From positions 3,038,001-3,102,000 of the forward strand of contig WARS01000052.1 in assembly GCA_008933995.1 (NCBI GenBank): a DNA stretch of 64,000 nt, in the 5' to 3' direction. This DNA is from Datnioides undecimradiatus (lineage: Eukaryota; Chordata; Actinopteri; Lobotiformes; Datnioididae). How positions within the stretch are numbered: the stretch's first letter is position 1; the number at the start of each line of letters is the position of its first letter. The notes under the pieces are model-generated. The model had not been told where the DNA came from. It did not search any database and was given only the letters and a program-made list of their open reading frames with translations. The position numbers were made by a program, and so were the translations under genes. Positions 11,601 to 27,400 of this stretch are shown one piece after another.

Positions 11601-14600
11601 CCTGTCACAGGAGGCGCACTTTGCTCCTCCTCCCCCCAGAATTTTTATTTAATTTTTGTAGTGTAGTTTCTGATCACTCTACCTGGAAAAAAGAATTAGT
11701 TTTAATTTGTCCTCGAGTGATAATTTTGTGCACTGTGTTTGGTTAAGAAAAAAAAATTCCAGACATGACAATGCTTGGGGGGGGGGGGTTGTTTTGCTAC
11801 TGTTCTATTGTTTCTGCATTTAAAACAGTTCAAATTGGTTGCAGATTAAACAGCTACAACATTTAAGCAACGCTTACATATTTATGCTTAGATGATAATG
11901 ATCAAATAACAATAACAGGACCTTTACTTGCACTTTAGATAATTTATGTTTCTCGTACTTCTGTACTTTCGCTTTGGTTCAGTTCAAATGAATAAACATA
12001 TTAACCATGCTACTGCTACTTTTAATTAAGTTAATGACTCAAATACTTCCTCCTCTGTCATGTGGTAGGTGTCTGACAGATGAGGTTGCAGCACTTTTAG
12101 CAGCACAACAACTTTGTGATTGCTTTAATTAAACTTTAATTTCCTTGTGTAGTTCTCTAAGTTCTCCATGATGTTTTGAGAAACAGTGATTATGCAGAGA
12201 ACGACTGAAATCTGTAACGAGCAGGGACATAGGATTATTACACCGTGTTGATATAATACCTAAACTGACACCTGTTCGTCCTCCTGGTGAGGCTTCACCT
12301 GCTTGTCCCTCCAATCTGACTCTTTGACTTCATTACATGCTAATGAACCTGGCGTCTCCCAGAGGGCCACACTGCATGCCTCCATAACGGGCTGCGTCAC
12401 TGAAGCCAAGCTCTTCCACACTTCATCAGAAACTGCCCTAGAATAACAACACTCTGACAACTCCCCTCCGCGAGAGTGATGAACTTTAACATTTCCATAC
12501 TAATTTGATCTTAATTACCCGCGATGACTCTGAGCACTGAAGCAACACAACCCATTGGTGCAAAGTTGTCATCCGCTGCTCATTACGCAGATAAACGTCC
12601 GCTGATGGATTCCACTGTCGGAGTTTGTGTATTTGTGCGTCCGTCAGTGAGGTGCCAGCCATGCAGGTGGCACGTAATCACGCAGAGTTGGAGAGTCATG
12701 CAGAGTTGAAATTTCTCTTTTATGAAATAATCAACAATGCCGTCAGGGGCTCCTGGTGCTAATGGGCCCAGACAGACATCATATATGACCTGCAGTGAAA
12801 TGTTGCTCCTGTCTCTCATAATGCTCTTGGTGTTATTTAGGGTTGCAGCTAAGTGAAGTTATAAGTGATAATATTATGTTTTGTTTGATCGTTTAGTGAA
12901 TGAAATATAGCAAAAATGGCAAAGATATTAAATTATAACAATATGAAATAGAGAAAGACAGAAAACCCATGTTTGACAACCTGGAACAGCATATTTAGCA
13001 TTTTTTTTGGCAAAGCTAGCATTAGCGTGGCTCTGCAGAGAGCAGTGCTGATTTCTTGGTTGATCGTCCACCACTTTGGTGCAGGCCGACATAATTCGAC
13101 AGCTGTTGATTGATTTGCATGGAATATGTGACTGATATTCATAGGGCCTCTTGACCTTTTATCTAATTTCAGCTTCCCCAGTGCTCTGATGATCTTCAGT
13201 TGTACTTTTAGAGCGTTTAGAGCTTATTAGCAAATGCTAGCATGCTAACATGCAAAACTAAGATGAAGTTCATGGTTAGCATCATCATTTTGTTACTTTG
13301 CTGACATTTTCATTGTAGTTAGTGTGGCTGTGAGCTATTATTATTATTCTTTGTTAAACAAATAAGCCATTGATCAGTAATTTAAACTGGTGTTCATTGT
13401 AACACTTTATATACACTACTCCATTTAGTATATAATAAGTTATAATACAGTTAGATATATGGACAATTTAAGAGTTTATTAATGTTATGTGGTGAGTGTT
13501 ATACAAGAAAAACTTCTCTTATTTAAGATATAATTTTAATGATTTGTAATATTAATAACAAGTTATATTACAGTTTCTTTCATTATCTGTTTATACACCA
13601 GCATCCAAAAACAGAAGCAGTAGGATGAGTCTCAGTTGGTGTCAGCTACATTAATGAACAACAAATATTAGTGTTGGTAATGTATTAATCATTTTTTAAA
13701 ATATCCTTTGCTCTGTTTATTCTGCTGAAATGATGCTGTACCAATTAACTTAGACTCATGAATTGATTAACCGCTGCGGCGCTCGCTTGATTCTGTGTTG
13801 ATTCTGCAATTTAACAGCCGTAATACTGATTTAAAAGATAAGTGATTTAAAAGTGCTGAATGCTGAAGGTGTTGGATGGATTTTAAACCGCTAAAAAAAA
13901 ACATGTTTATTATTTTTTCTTACTAATTAAGTAGTTTTTAAAAATTGTCCTTGAGATGCTTTTCACGCAGGAAAGTCCATTTTAGCACTTAGCCAAAAGA
14001 AAACGGTGAATTAAAAGAAAAAAACCCCAACAACCCACACTTACAATAAAAGCATCACACTACATTTAAACATTGAACACCGCTGATAATGGTGCTCGCT
14101 GCTTTATAAATGAGTGTGTCATCCAGTTGGTCCCTCAGGGTTGCTCACGTGTCATTATAACATTCAAGTGGCTAAATGTATAGTCTCCTTGAGAGCTGTC
14201 AATACACACCTAAGAATAGAGAGCTGCACATCGGGTGACAAAACCTTTTAGTTGATCTGAGAGGAACTTAATCATCCACCTCCTGACATGGCTCTGACAG
14301 ATCGACACACCAGGAGATGCAGCATTATGGTTGCAACATGGTTATTCAAAATGCTCCCCTGTGATTAAGCCCGAACTCAAGATGTCAGTCCCAGTGAAAC
14401 AGTATAAGTTTCCATAATTAATGGTTTTCACTGCACTCACTTTGTTATATGCATGAATGGGGACAAATGTTTCTTTTAACATAAATCATATAATTGTGCT
14501 AAAAATGAAATCTTTTCATAATCAGCGCATCACAGTTGTCACATCACTCTCAGTGTCTGTATGACTCAAATCCAGAGATCTGACTTGAAGCATCCAGGAG

Positions 14601-17600
14601 TGGGAGCTCCCTTATGGGAATATTATTCCACCACTTGACAGACAGTAAAACATCCATTTGCACTTTGAAGCAATCTAATCTATAAAAGCAATCCAGAAAA
14701 CAGCTTGAAGTAAACAACCTAGATATAATCTTTATGGTTCAGATGGCTGACAAGGTTACACGGGCTTGTGTCTACAGCAGTGTTTTCATGCAGCAGACAC
14801 ACCAAAACGACAAGAAACAAGACATGCACGCTCGTAGCTCTGTAAAGCTGCTAACGTCAGCATGCTAACATGTTCATACAATGACAATGCTAATCAGCTA
14901 GTTATGCCCTCTGCACAGCCGGCCAATGTGACCTTAGAAATGGCTTTAAAACCCACATATATGCACTTATTTTGGTGTAAAAAGGGTATGATAACATGCC
15001 TTGCTCTGGTTAGCACACGGAAGTAGAGTTAAAGCTGATTGTAACATCATCAGTTTTGAAGATAATCCACAGTGCAAATTAAATTTTGACCCGATGATTG
15101 ATGATTAAATGTTTAATACCATTAATCCTGCATGAATGGACCAACTGACTGACTGATCAACGGACCAACATAAAAAAAAAACTGTTATCTTAATCTTGAT
15201 TGATTTCTGGCATGATAAATTCTAAAATCAGCATAGCCTCCACCGTTAAATTTCACAATACAAACTAACAACTAACGAGCAACACACAGAGTCGGTACGC
15301 TTCAAAACACCCACATTAATGATCTGTATGAGCCCACGTACTGTCAGTATCTCCTAATGCCAGCGAGCGACAACTCCCTCCTGAAAGCAGCACTTTTATC
15401 ACATTTGTTTCCTGGATTGGCATCTTGTGGCTTCACTGCTGTTACTGCCCATGTGAAGCACCCACTGTGTCCTAACGGATGGTCAATAATACAGCACTGC
15501 ATGACAGAGCTCTCCTATGGTTCATTTACTCAAGTACTTAAGTATAAGCCTCAGACACATTTCAGAGTGACCTATTGTACTTCCTACTTCACCGCATTCA
15601 TCGTCAGTTTAAGTACTTTTTGCACATGGAGACACGTCTCAGCATTTGATATGATGCTGCACTTTAATCCACACAGTATTATAGACAGAATCTGAAATTG
15701 GGTCCATATTGATGTGTCACGTTTGTGCCACACCACACAGCAAACAGGGGAAACCAAAAGCAGACTATGAACAATGAGAGTTCAACTGATTTGCTGAAAA
15801 ACAGCTTTGGCTTACAGGCTGAACCAGGCAGGCGAGGTTCGTACTAGGAGTCAGTCCAAACAGAGAAAGCAAATCCATGAGGGAGCAGGAAGAATTAAAG
15901 TCCAAGGAGGCAAAAGTCCACAAAAGCTTACGAAAACAGATATGCACTAGGGAGGGAAGGCTAGAAATGACACAGGGGAGACTGATCATCTAATTAGACC
16001 ACAAGTGGAAACAGGAAACGAAGACACTCTTCAAAATAAAACAGGAAGCAAACCAAAGAAGCCATGACATGCTGAAGGACATCATCTCAAATCTTACTTA
16101 TTTGTTAGTGATGGACCCACAATCACATGACATAGGTAGAGTTGCTGGTACGCTGATATGACCGTACTTTTAGCAAGTGAACGTTTGAATCCAGGCCTTT
16201 TATATGTAATTGAGTATTTCTACTTTTACTCGTGCCAATGAAGTATCTGAACACTTCTTCACCACAGCCTGCCATTTTTAAAAAGCGACATTCGGAGGCT
16301 GTTTCTTCTGTTGGACAGAGGCCATTTTTTTTCCTGTTAGGATTCTATTAGGATTAAACCCATCTGCGTAACCCTGAAGATGATCCTCCCACATGCAACA
16401 TGCTTAAGAAGATGCTTCCCCTCTCACCAAATCTAAAATTTTACAGGCCGGCATCCAATCGTGGCATTAACCACAGCGAAATAAGAAACCACAATATCAG
16501 GCAATAAAATCTCTTAATCCCTGGTACCAATTACCTCAGCGCAGCACATTTTGTCACTGTATAAAGAACCTGCACCTCTGCCTGAGCTAAATCCCAGCAG
16601 ATAGTTAACTGCAAGCTTGTAACCACATCCTTTATTTTCAAGCCCGCACTTCACTGCCAGTTTTAATCATCTTATCCACAATGGATTTCCTCCTTCTACA
16701 ACAAGATGCAGTTGACAGGCGGCTCTTTGCAGCGCATTGTTTTTTCGGGGGGGATGTGATTAATTATGGCTTAGTGTGCATGGAAGCCCAAAACAAAGAG
16801 GAAATCTTATTTATATTTAGAGCGGACATGACCACACCAAGAGTTTCAAGTTCTCCTAAAGACGACAGGAGTTTACTTTTTCAAGGCACATAGTTTTGTC
16901 TTTTAAAGGAAGGTGTAATTCAATTTAAAAGTCCTGTAAGAAGCCAGTAATGTGATTTATGTTATAAATTACGTTTGTGCTTCTCCTGCTATAACGTGGT
17001 TAAATATCTTCCTTGAAAATTAGGTACAAGCTTTTTGGGGTTCCAGATTTGTCTTAACTAAAATGACTTTTGTGGTCCTCGAATATGTTTCTGTAAATAT
17101 TTCATACTTTCATTTCACACAGCTTTGGCTCCCCTAAACAAATAATTTATTTTCTAGCATCTGTGTGGTTTTCTGAGACAAGCTGGAACAGGCAGAAATA
17201 CGATTTGGGATATTTTGTGGGTGTGTGTGTTTTTTGTGCAGACTGAATCCAAGTTGTTCTCCTCTGGAAGAAAGCAGCTGATTACTGCTTTGTTAAATCC
17301 AGCCAAAAGCGAGAATTGGGGATATTACTTCTACACTACAGACAATAATAGCACGCTGTTGCATAGCACACTGCACAATCTTGCAGCGTGCGTCACAGGA
17401 GCTGAGTGACAAATAGAAAAAGACTTGCACAACAGAAACATAAAAGAGACAAATACAACTACAGAAGCATTTCATCAGAAGGGTCCACTTTAAGCCTGAA
17501 GTTTGAATGTAATCAAGTTTGGATGTGATGGAAATGAATGGGGGCCGTAAAACACACCTTCACTGGTGGAGGCTTTAATGCCAAATCAGCATTACTATAC

Positions 17601-20600
17601 TCATGCTCATATTCAAACTGCACATGCCGTCGCAAACAGCTTAAGTTAATCGCTGTGCAATAATATTTTAACTGTATTTTAAAACTCCAGCTGGGTTTGT
17701 GCTGTATGGTTATAAACACAGTGTGCCTCCTTAGACTACAATGTAAAACAAAACTCATCATAGCTCACAAACTGTGGATGCCATCGCACAAAGTGTCAGC
17801 TCACTTTATCAGTGTGCAGTACAGTGCAAAGTATCAACAGAGTTTGTGTGACTGAATGAGCCTCCATGCAGAGTGTGACCCATAAAAACTAAATGGTTTG
17901 TTAGTTTGGTCCCTGATCATTATCACATTGTTTTGACCCATAAAGTGAGGTTGCACTGCATACACTGGCAGAGATATAAATACAATCAATGTATGTGTGT
18001 TTGCTTTAAAGCTCAACTCAACCTTTGCTTTAATAACTCAAAAATGATAATTATATTTCTGCTATAAGAACCTTTTTAAAAAATAAAAACCAGTGGAAAA
18101 TATTCCCTTACTGATAAATGTAGGATTAGTAGGAAACAGTAAAGTAAATGTGCTGCAATCCAATCAACAAATATGAACAACGATGAATAAATGACAGAAA
18201 TCCTGCATATAGAGCATTTACATAGTTAAACGTGAGGCCGTGGCATGTTTGGTGCTTAAGTCTCCTGCAGTGACAATTCACAGCAGCGCCCCTGAGACGA
18301 CGACTCCATCACGCAAACACTCAGCTTAATGACAGACCTGAGATCTGAAAAGTGCTTTTCAACACAATCCCTCTGCCCCTGCCGTATCCTGGGCTTCAGG
18401 AACATCAGTCTGAGTCAGTCTGACAGCGGAGACACTGACGTCAATCATTCAGCTCCCAGGTCCCTCCTTGAATAACTGTGCACCACTGCCCCAGTATCGT
18501 TTCCCCAGGTTACGTTGGAGCTGACATCATTTTCGTGAGACCACCTGATTGGATGCAAGCGGTTGGTTTTGTGACATAGGGAAACGTTCGAGAGGGAGTG
18601 GATAATGGATTAGATACACTGGCTTTGTGCAAATGAAACAGGGCACTGAAGAAGAATTGATATTCACCCAGACAGACTGCTGCTCGTAAGTCACTGCTGT
18701 GTCTCACTTCAATGTCAGCGACCACAGCGGATGGCATATTAGCACCTCATTTTGATCACTGTTGATTTAAATTTGTTTTTTCAAGGATAAGTAATTAAAC
18801 AGGCCCAAGATGTTAAATTGCATAAAATATTATTGTCTTTGGTTCAAAGATATCGTTTTCCATATCTTACAAACCAAATTGTCGTCTTTCACGAACATCT
18901 TCTTCATTTTAGCCAGGTTAGCAGTGTAGCTTTATAGATAGCAACGCTGGCCTGTTGGTTCACCAGTTTGGCCCAGGCTGAAAAATGTATGAACTGGATC
19001 AGCACAAACTTTTATAGAGCCATTCAGTAATTTTACCAAATTGCTGCCCCCTTTTCCAACCTGCAATCAGTCTCCATCGCCCTGAAAGACCAGGTGCCAG
19101 GTCCAGACTGAGGTGCTGTCCTCCTACAAACCAGGCCTATAACAGTTGAAAGCTTGGAAATGATCCAGTTTGGTGGAACATTTCTATTTTAATCAATGCA
19201 GCATTTCTAGCCTTTACAGCTCTGGTTTAGTGGCCCAGGAGACTTGAAGACAGTTGCATGGATTGTAAAATATCTCATGTGGTGCTACTCAACCACTCGA
19301 GCCTTTGCGTTGCGATGTGAGTCAGAGAGTGACAAACACACACGCAGACAACAGTCAGAGAGTGAAGCGAGTGAGAGGAAAGTTATGGCACATGTCATGC
19401 CGTAAAAGAGAAAAGCAGACGCTGAAAACAAAATGAATGAATCGAGTGATTCATATCTGAGACTGTGGCGATTAATGAAAGCTAAATAGTGAAGTCTTTT
19501 TTGAGGAAACGTCCCCACATCAATCCAAACTGAGGTCACAGAAAATTAAATATTCATTCAGCGCTGAGGCACTGCAGAGGGGCATTACAGGTAACTGTCC
19601 CCCAAAATCCAATATGGCAGACATTCCCGGTCCCTGGTGGTTTGTGACATTTTACCTTCAAACCTGTGCTTTTATGCCACTCTGCACTGATGATGTTTAA
19701 ACTGCACAGACGCTACAAACAAGACCGGACAGGCAGCTGAGGCCTGAATGTCCAGAAACACAACTAAAGGTCTGCAGCCAAACTCAGCCGCTTTCAGGTA
19801 GACGCTAACATCAGCATGCTAACGTGCTCACAAAGATAACATGCAAAAGTGTTCACCAAAGTGATCACCATCTTACGTTAGCGTCTTTTAGCATGCTAAC
19901 AAACTACAGTTGAGGTTGATGGGGATGTCGTTAGTGTTGCAGGTAGTTTTTGACCTTTCTGACCTGCTGGTGGTGCTAGAGGTAAAGCCCGGCGTTCATC
20001 AAAGACAGCATGGTTCCTTCTCTGAGGACCATGAACACCATCCAGAGCCCTGCTGCTGGCTTGCAAAACAAAGACTTTTAATCTTTTAATGGCTGAAGAT
20101 CAAAGATTAAATTTCTAGTTTTATCAATTTAATAGTTTAGTTCTTTACAAGGACTCCCACAGATAAACTTCTAGTATTGCTACAAACTCTAAAAGGAAAT
20201 CTTAACATCTAAATTGCTTTCCAGTCGACGGGTCAGAACATCTTAATCAAATTCACATAAAAAGGGTTTAAATATTACAGTGGTTCACATTATTAGTTCA
20301 TTTATGCCCCCAGCTGTGCTAAGATTATCTTAAATTACACTTATCCTTACACTCCAATTAAAAGAACACGTTAAATGTATGGATGAATAAACATGATGGA
20401 ATAAATGTGGCTCACCGACGTCCCGCTGAGCGAAGAGTAAAAATCCTGGTTCTACATGCCGGCAGACAGTGTTTATGTTTTAGTCAGAAGCCTCTCGCGG
20501 CCTTTTGAAACATTTTCATGTTCCTCGAAACTTAAAGTGCCTGAGGAGTTGAAACTTTTTCAGAGGAGAGATTTCCTGCTGAAAATGTATTTGACATTTG

Positions 20601-23600
20601 TTTTGGTCTCATTTGAGCCTTGGGGATAAATGGAAAAACTCCTTGAATTGCCTTTTTTTAAAAAAAAAAGAAAAGAAAAGAAAGAAAAATCATCTTCGCT
20701 GTTGACATTAAACCCGCTGTGGATGGAGGTGGCTGCACATATTTGCAGCGCCGCACACCAGGCTCACGATCACAGTGATTAATGTGTATCAGAATGGAGA
20801 TACACACATCTCTACACTCCATTTGCCCCCTGAGACCACGTCCTCATTGATTGATATGTTAATTAGTCTGTAACTAATCCCAGATTAATCTAAAATCTGG
20901 ACAGTAGATAGAAAAAACAGGTATGTGTGACATTCAGCAAAAGCTTTTACTGTAATCTGTCCACAGAAACAAGACAAGGTCCTGCTGGACTGTGGATAAG
21001 ACCTGTCTGCTGGTTATATGCTCTAGTATAGATTTATTAGGCCAGGATTAACAAAAAATCCCTTTTTTATTACATGAGAAGAAGTCTGTGGTCATCCTTT
21101 TGTACTGTAGTCGCAGTGGTTTGTGCGCCTCAGGTGGGACTAAATGTTTCGAGTACTTTCTCAATAAAATGTAACAGCAGGAAGTCTGTGATGCTGCGAG
21201 AAACTCATCTCTCTTTTGCAGGAGAGCAGGACAGGAGTTTTTAAATTCATAGAGCGCAGAATGAAGCACTGGTGTGATTAGCATAAATAGTACTGAATCT
21301 GCTGTTCCTCAGTGGTGTTTGGATGCATGTACAGGCAGACAATAATGTCGCTATACTGCGGGAAAAGCAAATGTCTATTTAAGGCTTTATCTGAATATAA
21401 CAACGGGCTGCTCCTCATTATAAGCGGAACAGATTCTTTTGATCATCCAGACGTTGTTCTGATGTGCACAACACTGAATAAAAAAACAAAACACAACATG
21501 CGTGCATTAAAGACAACATAAAAATATATCCTGCATGAGCCGAGGCTTAAGTTAGTCATGTGCTTTCAGCTAAATGATAACAACAGTAAGCTAACGTGCT
21601 CAGTGTCAATGCAACATATTGATATTTAGCAGATTTCATGTGCACTGTGTTCAACACCTCAGTTTAGCATGCTAACAGTCGCAGTAAACACAAAGTATTA
21701 TAGCCCTCCTTGAAAAGATGATGGCACTAGATGAAAAATCACATTATTGCGATTCATCCTGAGGAGGACACGAATGTCCGAAGCACATTTCATAGCAGTG
21801 CATCCAATACCAGGGACCAAAGAGTTGGATCGACTGCCAGAGCAACATTTCCATCCGCAGACATCAGAAAAACATTTCAGAAAAGAGAGAATTGGATGAT
21901 GCCTCCTCGTTTTCATGTTTCCATGTCCTCCTCTGAAGAAATGCATGTGACAGCTTCAGTCCGGCAGACGGCTGATGTGATGACACAGGAATGACAGAAA
22001 GCAATGACCTCTAAAGGAATTAAACATGAAAGAGGACAAACGCAAGAAATGATGAAAGCTTTAAAGAAAAATAATGGTTTGTTGGTTTGGTCTGTTATAG
22101 TGGCTGCTGTGAACGGGTGGACCAACTCAAATATGTTGAAGACCTTAAAAGGTCACTCCAATAATCCTTCTCCATTGTCCAGAGACAATGAAAGATGGCC
22201 AGAAATCAGGTTTGCTGATGCATGCAGCCCAGAGAGGTGACAGTACCCTTAGGTCTGCTCATACTTTGAAGATTCTTGATCAAAATCATGAGGACTTCAA
22301 AGGATATTTGGCAGAGTTGAGTGTCTCAGCTGTGTTACATGGTTCTCAGTACCAAATCTTAACAAAAGTAAATATGAAAACATCTAAATGATGGACTATT
22401 TGATCTGTGATATGGAGGCGTATGAGTCATACACATGCTAATTCATGCAGTTGCCTTCTTCTTCTTCTTCTTCTAATTGTTGTATGAAACATCAGTTTAC
22501 ATGAATGAATATGTGAATCGTTCATGAACACTCATGAAGTTGCTGAGTGGATGATTGTTTTTAACTTGTTAGCTCCTCCGTTGTTCATCCTGCAGATGAA
22601 GTTGGACAAACTGACAGTTGACACCAGCCTTGACCCATATTTTTTTGATATTTACACTGGATCAAAATTTGATTGCGTTGCATGTCCAAAGTTTTTAGTG
22701 CAAACCCATTGTTGTGGTTTTCTGGCTGCACAGTGGGAATAAGCCTTCAGGCTCTCGTGTTTCAGCCGTGCTGATTTTTAAATGTACCCAACTATCACGG
22801 AGATTGTGCCACATGGAGGAACTCGAGGAGGTGGACCCAAATGCACAACTTAAACAGACTGGGGAGTGAAAGCAAACGAGACACAAGTAAAAACCAATGA
22901 ACTAATCAGGGAAAGGAAACAAATACAAGGAGACATGCAAGGGGAAAACTTTTCAAAATAAAACAGGAAGTCAACGAAAACATGGAAAAGTCAAACCCAA
23001 AGAAAACAAAAGCACCAACAAAATTCAGAACCATGACACGCAACAAGTTTGGTGTAGCGTCGGATGTGTTTTTATTAACCATAAAAGAAATTAATTCATT
23101 CTTTCTTTCGTTTTATTAAACTGCACTGTAATATGAAAATATTATATGAAATATGAAAACATCTAAATGATGGACTATTTGATCTGTGATATGGAGGCGT
23201 ATGAGTCATACACATGCTAATTCATACTGTTGCCTTCTTCTTCTTCTAATTGTCATATGAAACATCAGTTTACATGAATGAATATGTGAATCGTTCATGA
23301 ACACTCATGAAGTTGCTGAGTGGATGATTGTTTTTAACTTGTTAGCTCCTCCGTTGTTCATCCTGCAGATGAAGTTGGACAAACTGACAGTTGACACCAG
23401 CCTTGACCCATATTTTTTTGATATTTACACTGGATCAAAATTTGATTGCGTTGCATGTCCAAAGTTTTTAGTGCAAACCCATTGTTGTGGTTTTCTGGCT
23501 GCACAGTGGAAATAAGCCTTCAGGCTCTCGTGTTTCAGCCGTGCTGATTTTTAAATGTACCCTACTATCACGGAGATTGTGCCACATGGAGGAACTCGAG

Positions 23601-24379
23601 GAGGTGGACCCAAATGCACAACTTAAACAGACTGGGGAGTGAAAGCAAACGAGACACAAGTAAAAACCAATGAACTAATCAGGGAAAGGAAACAAATACA
23701 AGGAGACATGCAAGGGGAAAACTTTTCAAAATAAAACAGGAAGTCAACGAAAACACGGAAAAGTCAAACCCAAAGAAAACAAAAGCACCAACAAAATTCA
23801 GAACCATGACACGCAACAACTTTGGTGTAGCGTCAGATGTGTTTTTATTAACCATAAAATAAATTAATTCATTCTTTCTTTCGTTTTATTAAACTGCACT
23901 GGTTTGCCAACAGGTCCTTTAAATAATAAACATTTTTCAGCCAGCATGGTGACAAAGACACACAGTGTCAGGGGGGATTTATTGGCAGAATATAATTTAA
24001 TATTCACATTTCAGTTTTCATCAGTGTATAATTAGGTTAGACTCTTGTCAAAACCCACCTGATGCAGCTTTAAGAGGCCAGTTCTCTCTGCTGTTGACAG
24101 GCGGATTAACAGGTTTCCCTCCAGAGAAAGTGCAAATTTTAACCTAATATACAGAAAAATATGCAAATATGAATGAATATTATTTTAATTGTCCCCATCC
24201 AGTGCAGATATGTGAATGAACAGGTCCATTGATATAAAAGCTTTTTCCAGTCCATTGAAGCATTGCAGAGGAAGAAGGTGCATCGAGAGGACATACGTAA
24301 AGGAGCACGAGTCAAACTGCAGATCTGATGCTTTTGTTGCACAAGTTTTCCACATCAGCCAAGTACAATTTCCAGCATT

Positions 24380-24431
<52 letters not shown>

Positions 24432-27400
24432 CACACACTTATTGACTGACCCTGCCTCCCCACCTGTCCATGTTTGCAGGATGCAAAACGGAGTGGGATG
24501 ATATCGGATGCTGGCTGAGAGCTGAAGTCGGGCAGGTGGTCAACGTATCCTGCTCTGAAGTCTTTCAGCATTTCTCCAGCAATCAAGGTTGGTTTCCATG
24601 TCAACCGCAATCTCAAAAACAGAGAAAAGACTACACAAATCCCTTTCGTCCAATCAATAGCATAGTTAAACTAGAGATAGTAATGTAGAAACCCCATTAT
24701 CTACTTGTACGCTGTCACTCCACCACTAACCATATTTATCTGTATTGTATAATCTGCAGCACTGATGCAGGCTGGAGTGACTCTGATGAAGGAGCACAGT
24801 ATGAATTATTCATGTATGTTTGTTGGCAACGATATATGTTATGCTCTGGGAAGTTTCTGGCAGGAGAAATGACGTTAAATCTTGTCTGCAGGGTTCATAC
24901 GTCACAGTTGTGAAACGACAGTGTCGATGTAAACCCATGGAGACACATTCTGAAGTTTTAATAATGTAACCGCGAGAGTAAAAGTGTTAAATATTTACAT
25001 TTTATATTTAGAGGGTTTTTTTTTTTGACGCCGTTACTTAGAGAAACATCTGTGTTTAATCATTCAGGGCTTGAAATAATGAAGAGTTACATAAGAAGTC
25101 ATTTTAAATCAATTATTCATCATTTGCAGCTGTAAATAAGTGTTTTTTGTCTTCTGATCTAAAGGCACACTGAGGTTGTTTGCTCTCTGGATTGTCATTA
25201 TGATAGCCTCGTTACAGGAGATAAGGTCAGGATCATTAGGGAGTAATGTCTTTTCCTCTTAACCTTGATGGGAATCATGCCTCATTATGATCCGAGATCA
25301 CTCAAACAGACCGGAGTCTTTTTGCTTTCAGTTGGCTGCTCTGGTTCCAATTTGCATTTCTGTGTGACTTTAATTCAAACAGTCCAACTCGTGCCTGCAT
25401 GCGCGTCCTGCAGCAGCCTGCAAACGTTCAGATGTGCGATCCCACAAAGGGTGCAGGGAGCGATCCAGCTGACAAGCTTCTCCTCACACCCGCTGTGTCC
25501 AAATGGACGATAACCAGGAATAAATGTCAGTCGACTCGAACACGGACATGAGGGCGAAAATGTTTTGACTGAAAGCACTGATGGAGTGAAATGGTCCAAG
25601 AGAGGAAATGTCAGTGAGCCGAAAGTAGAGCGCACAGAGGAAATGACAACTTTCCATAACAATCAAGCTACAGTGTGTTGCTTATAATATTAGATACTTG
25701 AAACTAGGAGAAAAATTAAAATATAACAGTGAAAATACCATCAAATACACAGATGCAGGTGATTTGATGAGTTTGTTTGGATTTTGGGGTGCACTATACT
25801 TTTGTTTTTTCCATTTTGATTTGTTTCCTACTGTAAATTTGCAGAGTACAACCAGCTAGACACTCCTACACTTACCCTCTCCTGCTGTATGTGCAGGAGA
25901 ACCTGTGGTGACTTTCAAAGCCGTGTCTGGGGCCTGTGTTTTGTTTGTCTATTCTGGGCTACTGTAGGGAAATGGCAGCACAACATGGCAGAGTCTGCGG
26001 AAGCCAGTCGCTCTCTCTCTCTCTCTGTAGATATGTTAACAAAGACATAATACAGGAAAAATGCCCCCTGCGACTATTATATTTTCTATTATAGGATATT
26101 TTTACTGATGCATCAATGTGTAAATACCTGTTGTTGATTATTTTAACAACCTTTCATGCTGGCTGGTTGTTTAATCTATAAATGTAGGATACGTGTACAG
26201 CACTTGAGTAAATAATCACTAAAATAATGACTTGCTGGTGACCTTAGTGAAGCATTTAGCAGCTAAAGACTGTAAATTTACCAGAAAAAGTTCAGTATAT
26301 CAACATAAAATGTGGTGATTTATGCACATCTTGTTTCCAGAGGACCAAAAAATATGTATATTATACCTTATACAACATTTTGAAGAACCCAGGAACCTTT
26401 TCAGGAACTCATAGACTCGACTTGTGCTTTCACAGAAGTAGCTGGGGTCTAAATGAAGCTGCAGACAAGTTAAATGAGACAGTGAAGTATGACAAACGAG
26501 TTGAGCTTCTAAACTTGTAAACAGTTTTTGAATTCGTGCTTTCTGCTCCCACATCAGGGTTTGTTTACAGGAACTGCACCGCTAACGGCTGGTCAGAAAT
26601 GTATCCGCCCTACGAGGAGGCGTGCGTCTTCAGTGACGACAGCGAGCCTGAATCGGAGGTATACGGACACGTCGTTGTAAATGTGCCAGTCACTTAACAT
26701 ATTTTTATTGTTTCTGCCCCCCAGCCTTTGCTTGTCCTCCCTCGCTGCTTCCTCTCTAATTCAGACCAACTTGTGGGTTTAGTGCAGTGGTCCTCACTGA
26801 GAGAAGGAAACCAACAAAGCAAAGCCAGATTTATCAAGAAAAACAGTTTGGGGGTCCAGAATCTGCAAAACACAAATAAATCTGTCCCTTATTCTGAATT
26901 TTTAATCCCTCGTCTTGTATTTTTTATTTTTTTTTACCCTGCAGTCTGATTTTAACTTTGTTTGATTAGCAATTGATCCAATTTTAGCGTTTGTTGTACC
27001 TAAACCGGCACCTGTTAGTTTGGCTAGTCCATCGCTACAACATGACGAGTGTTACCGAACAGGTGACAGTTTCACTCTTCAGTTCAGTCGCATTATTTAG
27101 ATGTTTAATAAAAGCCCCCAAATATATGAAAATGCTTGTTTATAGCACAGTTTGCGGTGTGTAAGAATATTATGCATTAGCTGGGTTATCTTGTGATCAG
27201 TAGCTGACATGTTAGCCATGAGCTAAAGCTCATCCTGCATCAGGCTCTGTAGTTGTGTGTTTAGTGCAAAGAAAAATGCGTTTACCAAATTTTTGTTTCA
27301 AGAAAATTTTTTTTTTGGATAAAACATAGTCACAGCACTTAAATAAAAATCAGAATTTTAATCATGATTCGTGCTGTAGTGAGCTTTTCACCAGTTTCCA

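Larger units (their letters stand above)
9536..24479 (+). other. ghrhr: ghrhr intron 2 (14.9 kb), repeat-rich
   Basis: This is the longest intron of the gene, about half its length. It holds a full-length MITE with a perfect palindrome, several CATGCTAACATG-type repeats, copies of the TGTCATGG-ended element, a recent tandem duplication and a (CA)n run close to the acceptor. No exon-like open frame with family motifs was found. Confidence 0.85.

Noticed and set aside
22524-23515. Pair of nearly identical 72-aa open frames
   Set aside because: They are identical because the DNA is tandemly duplicated; repeat-derived, with no coding signature.
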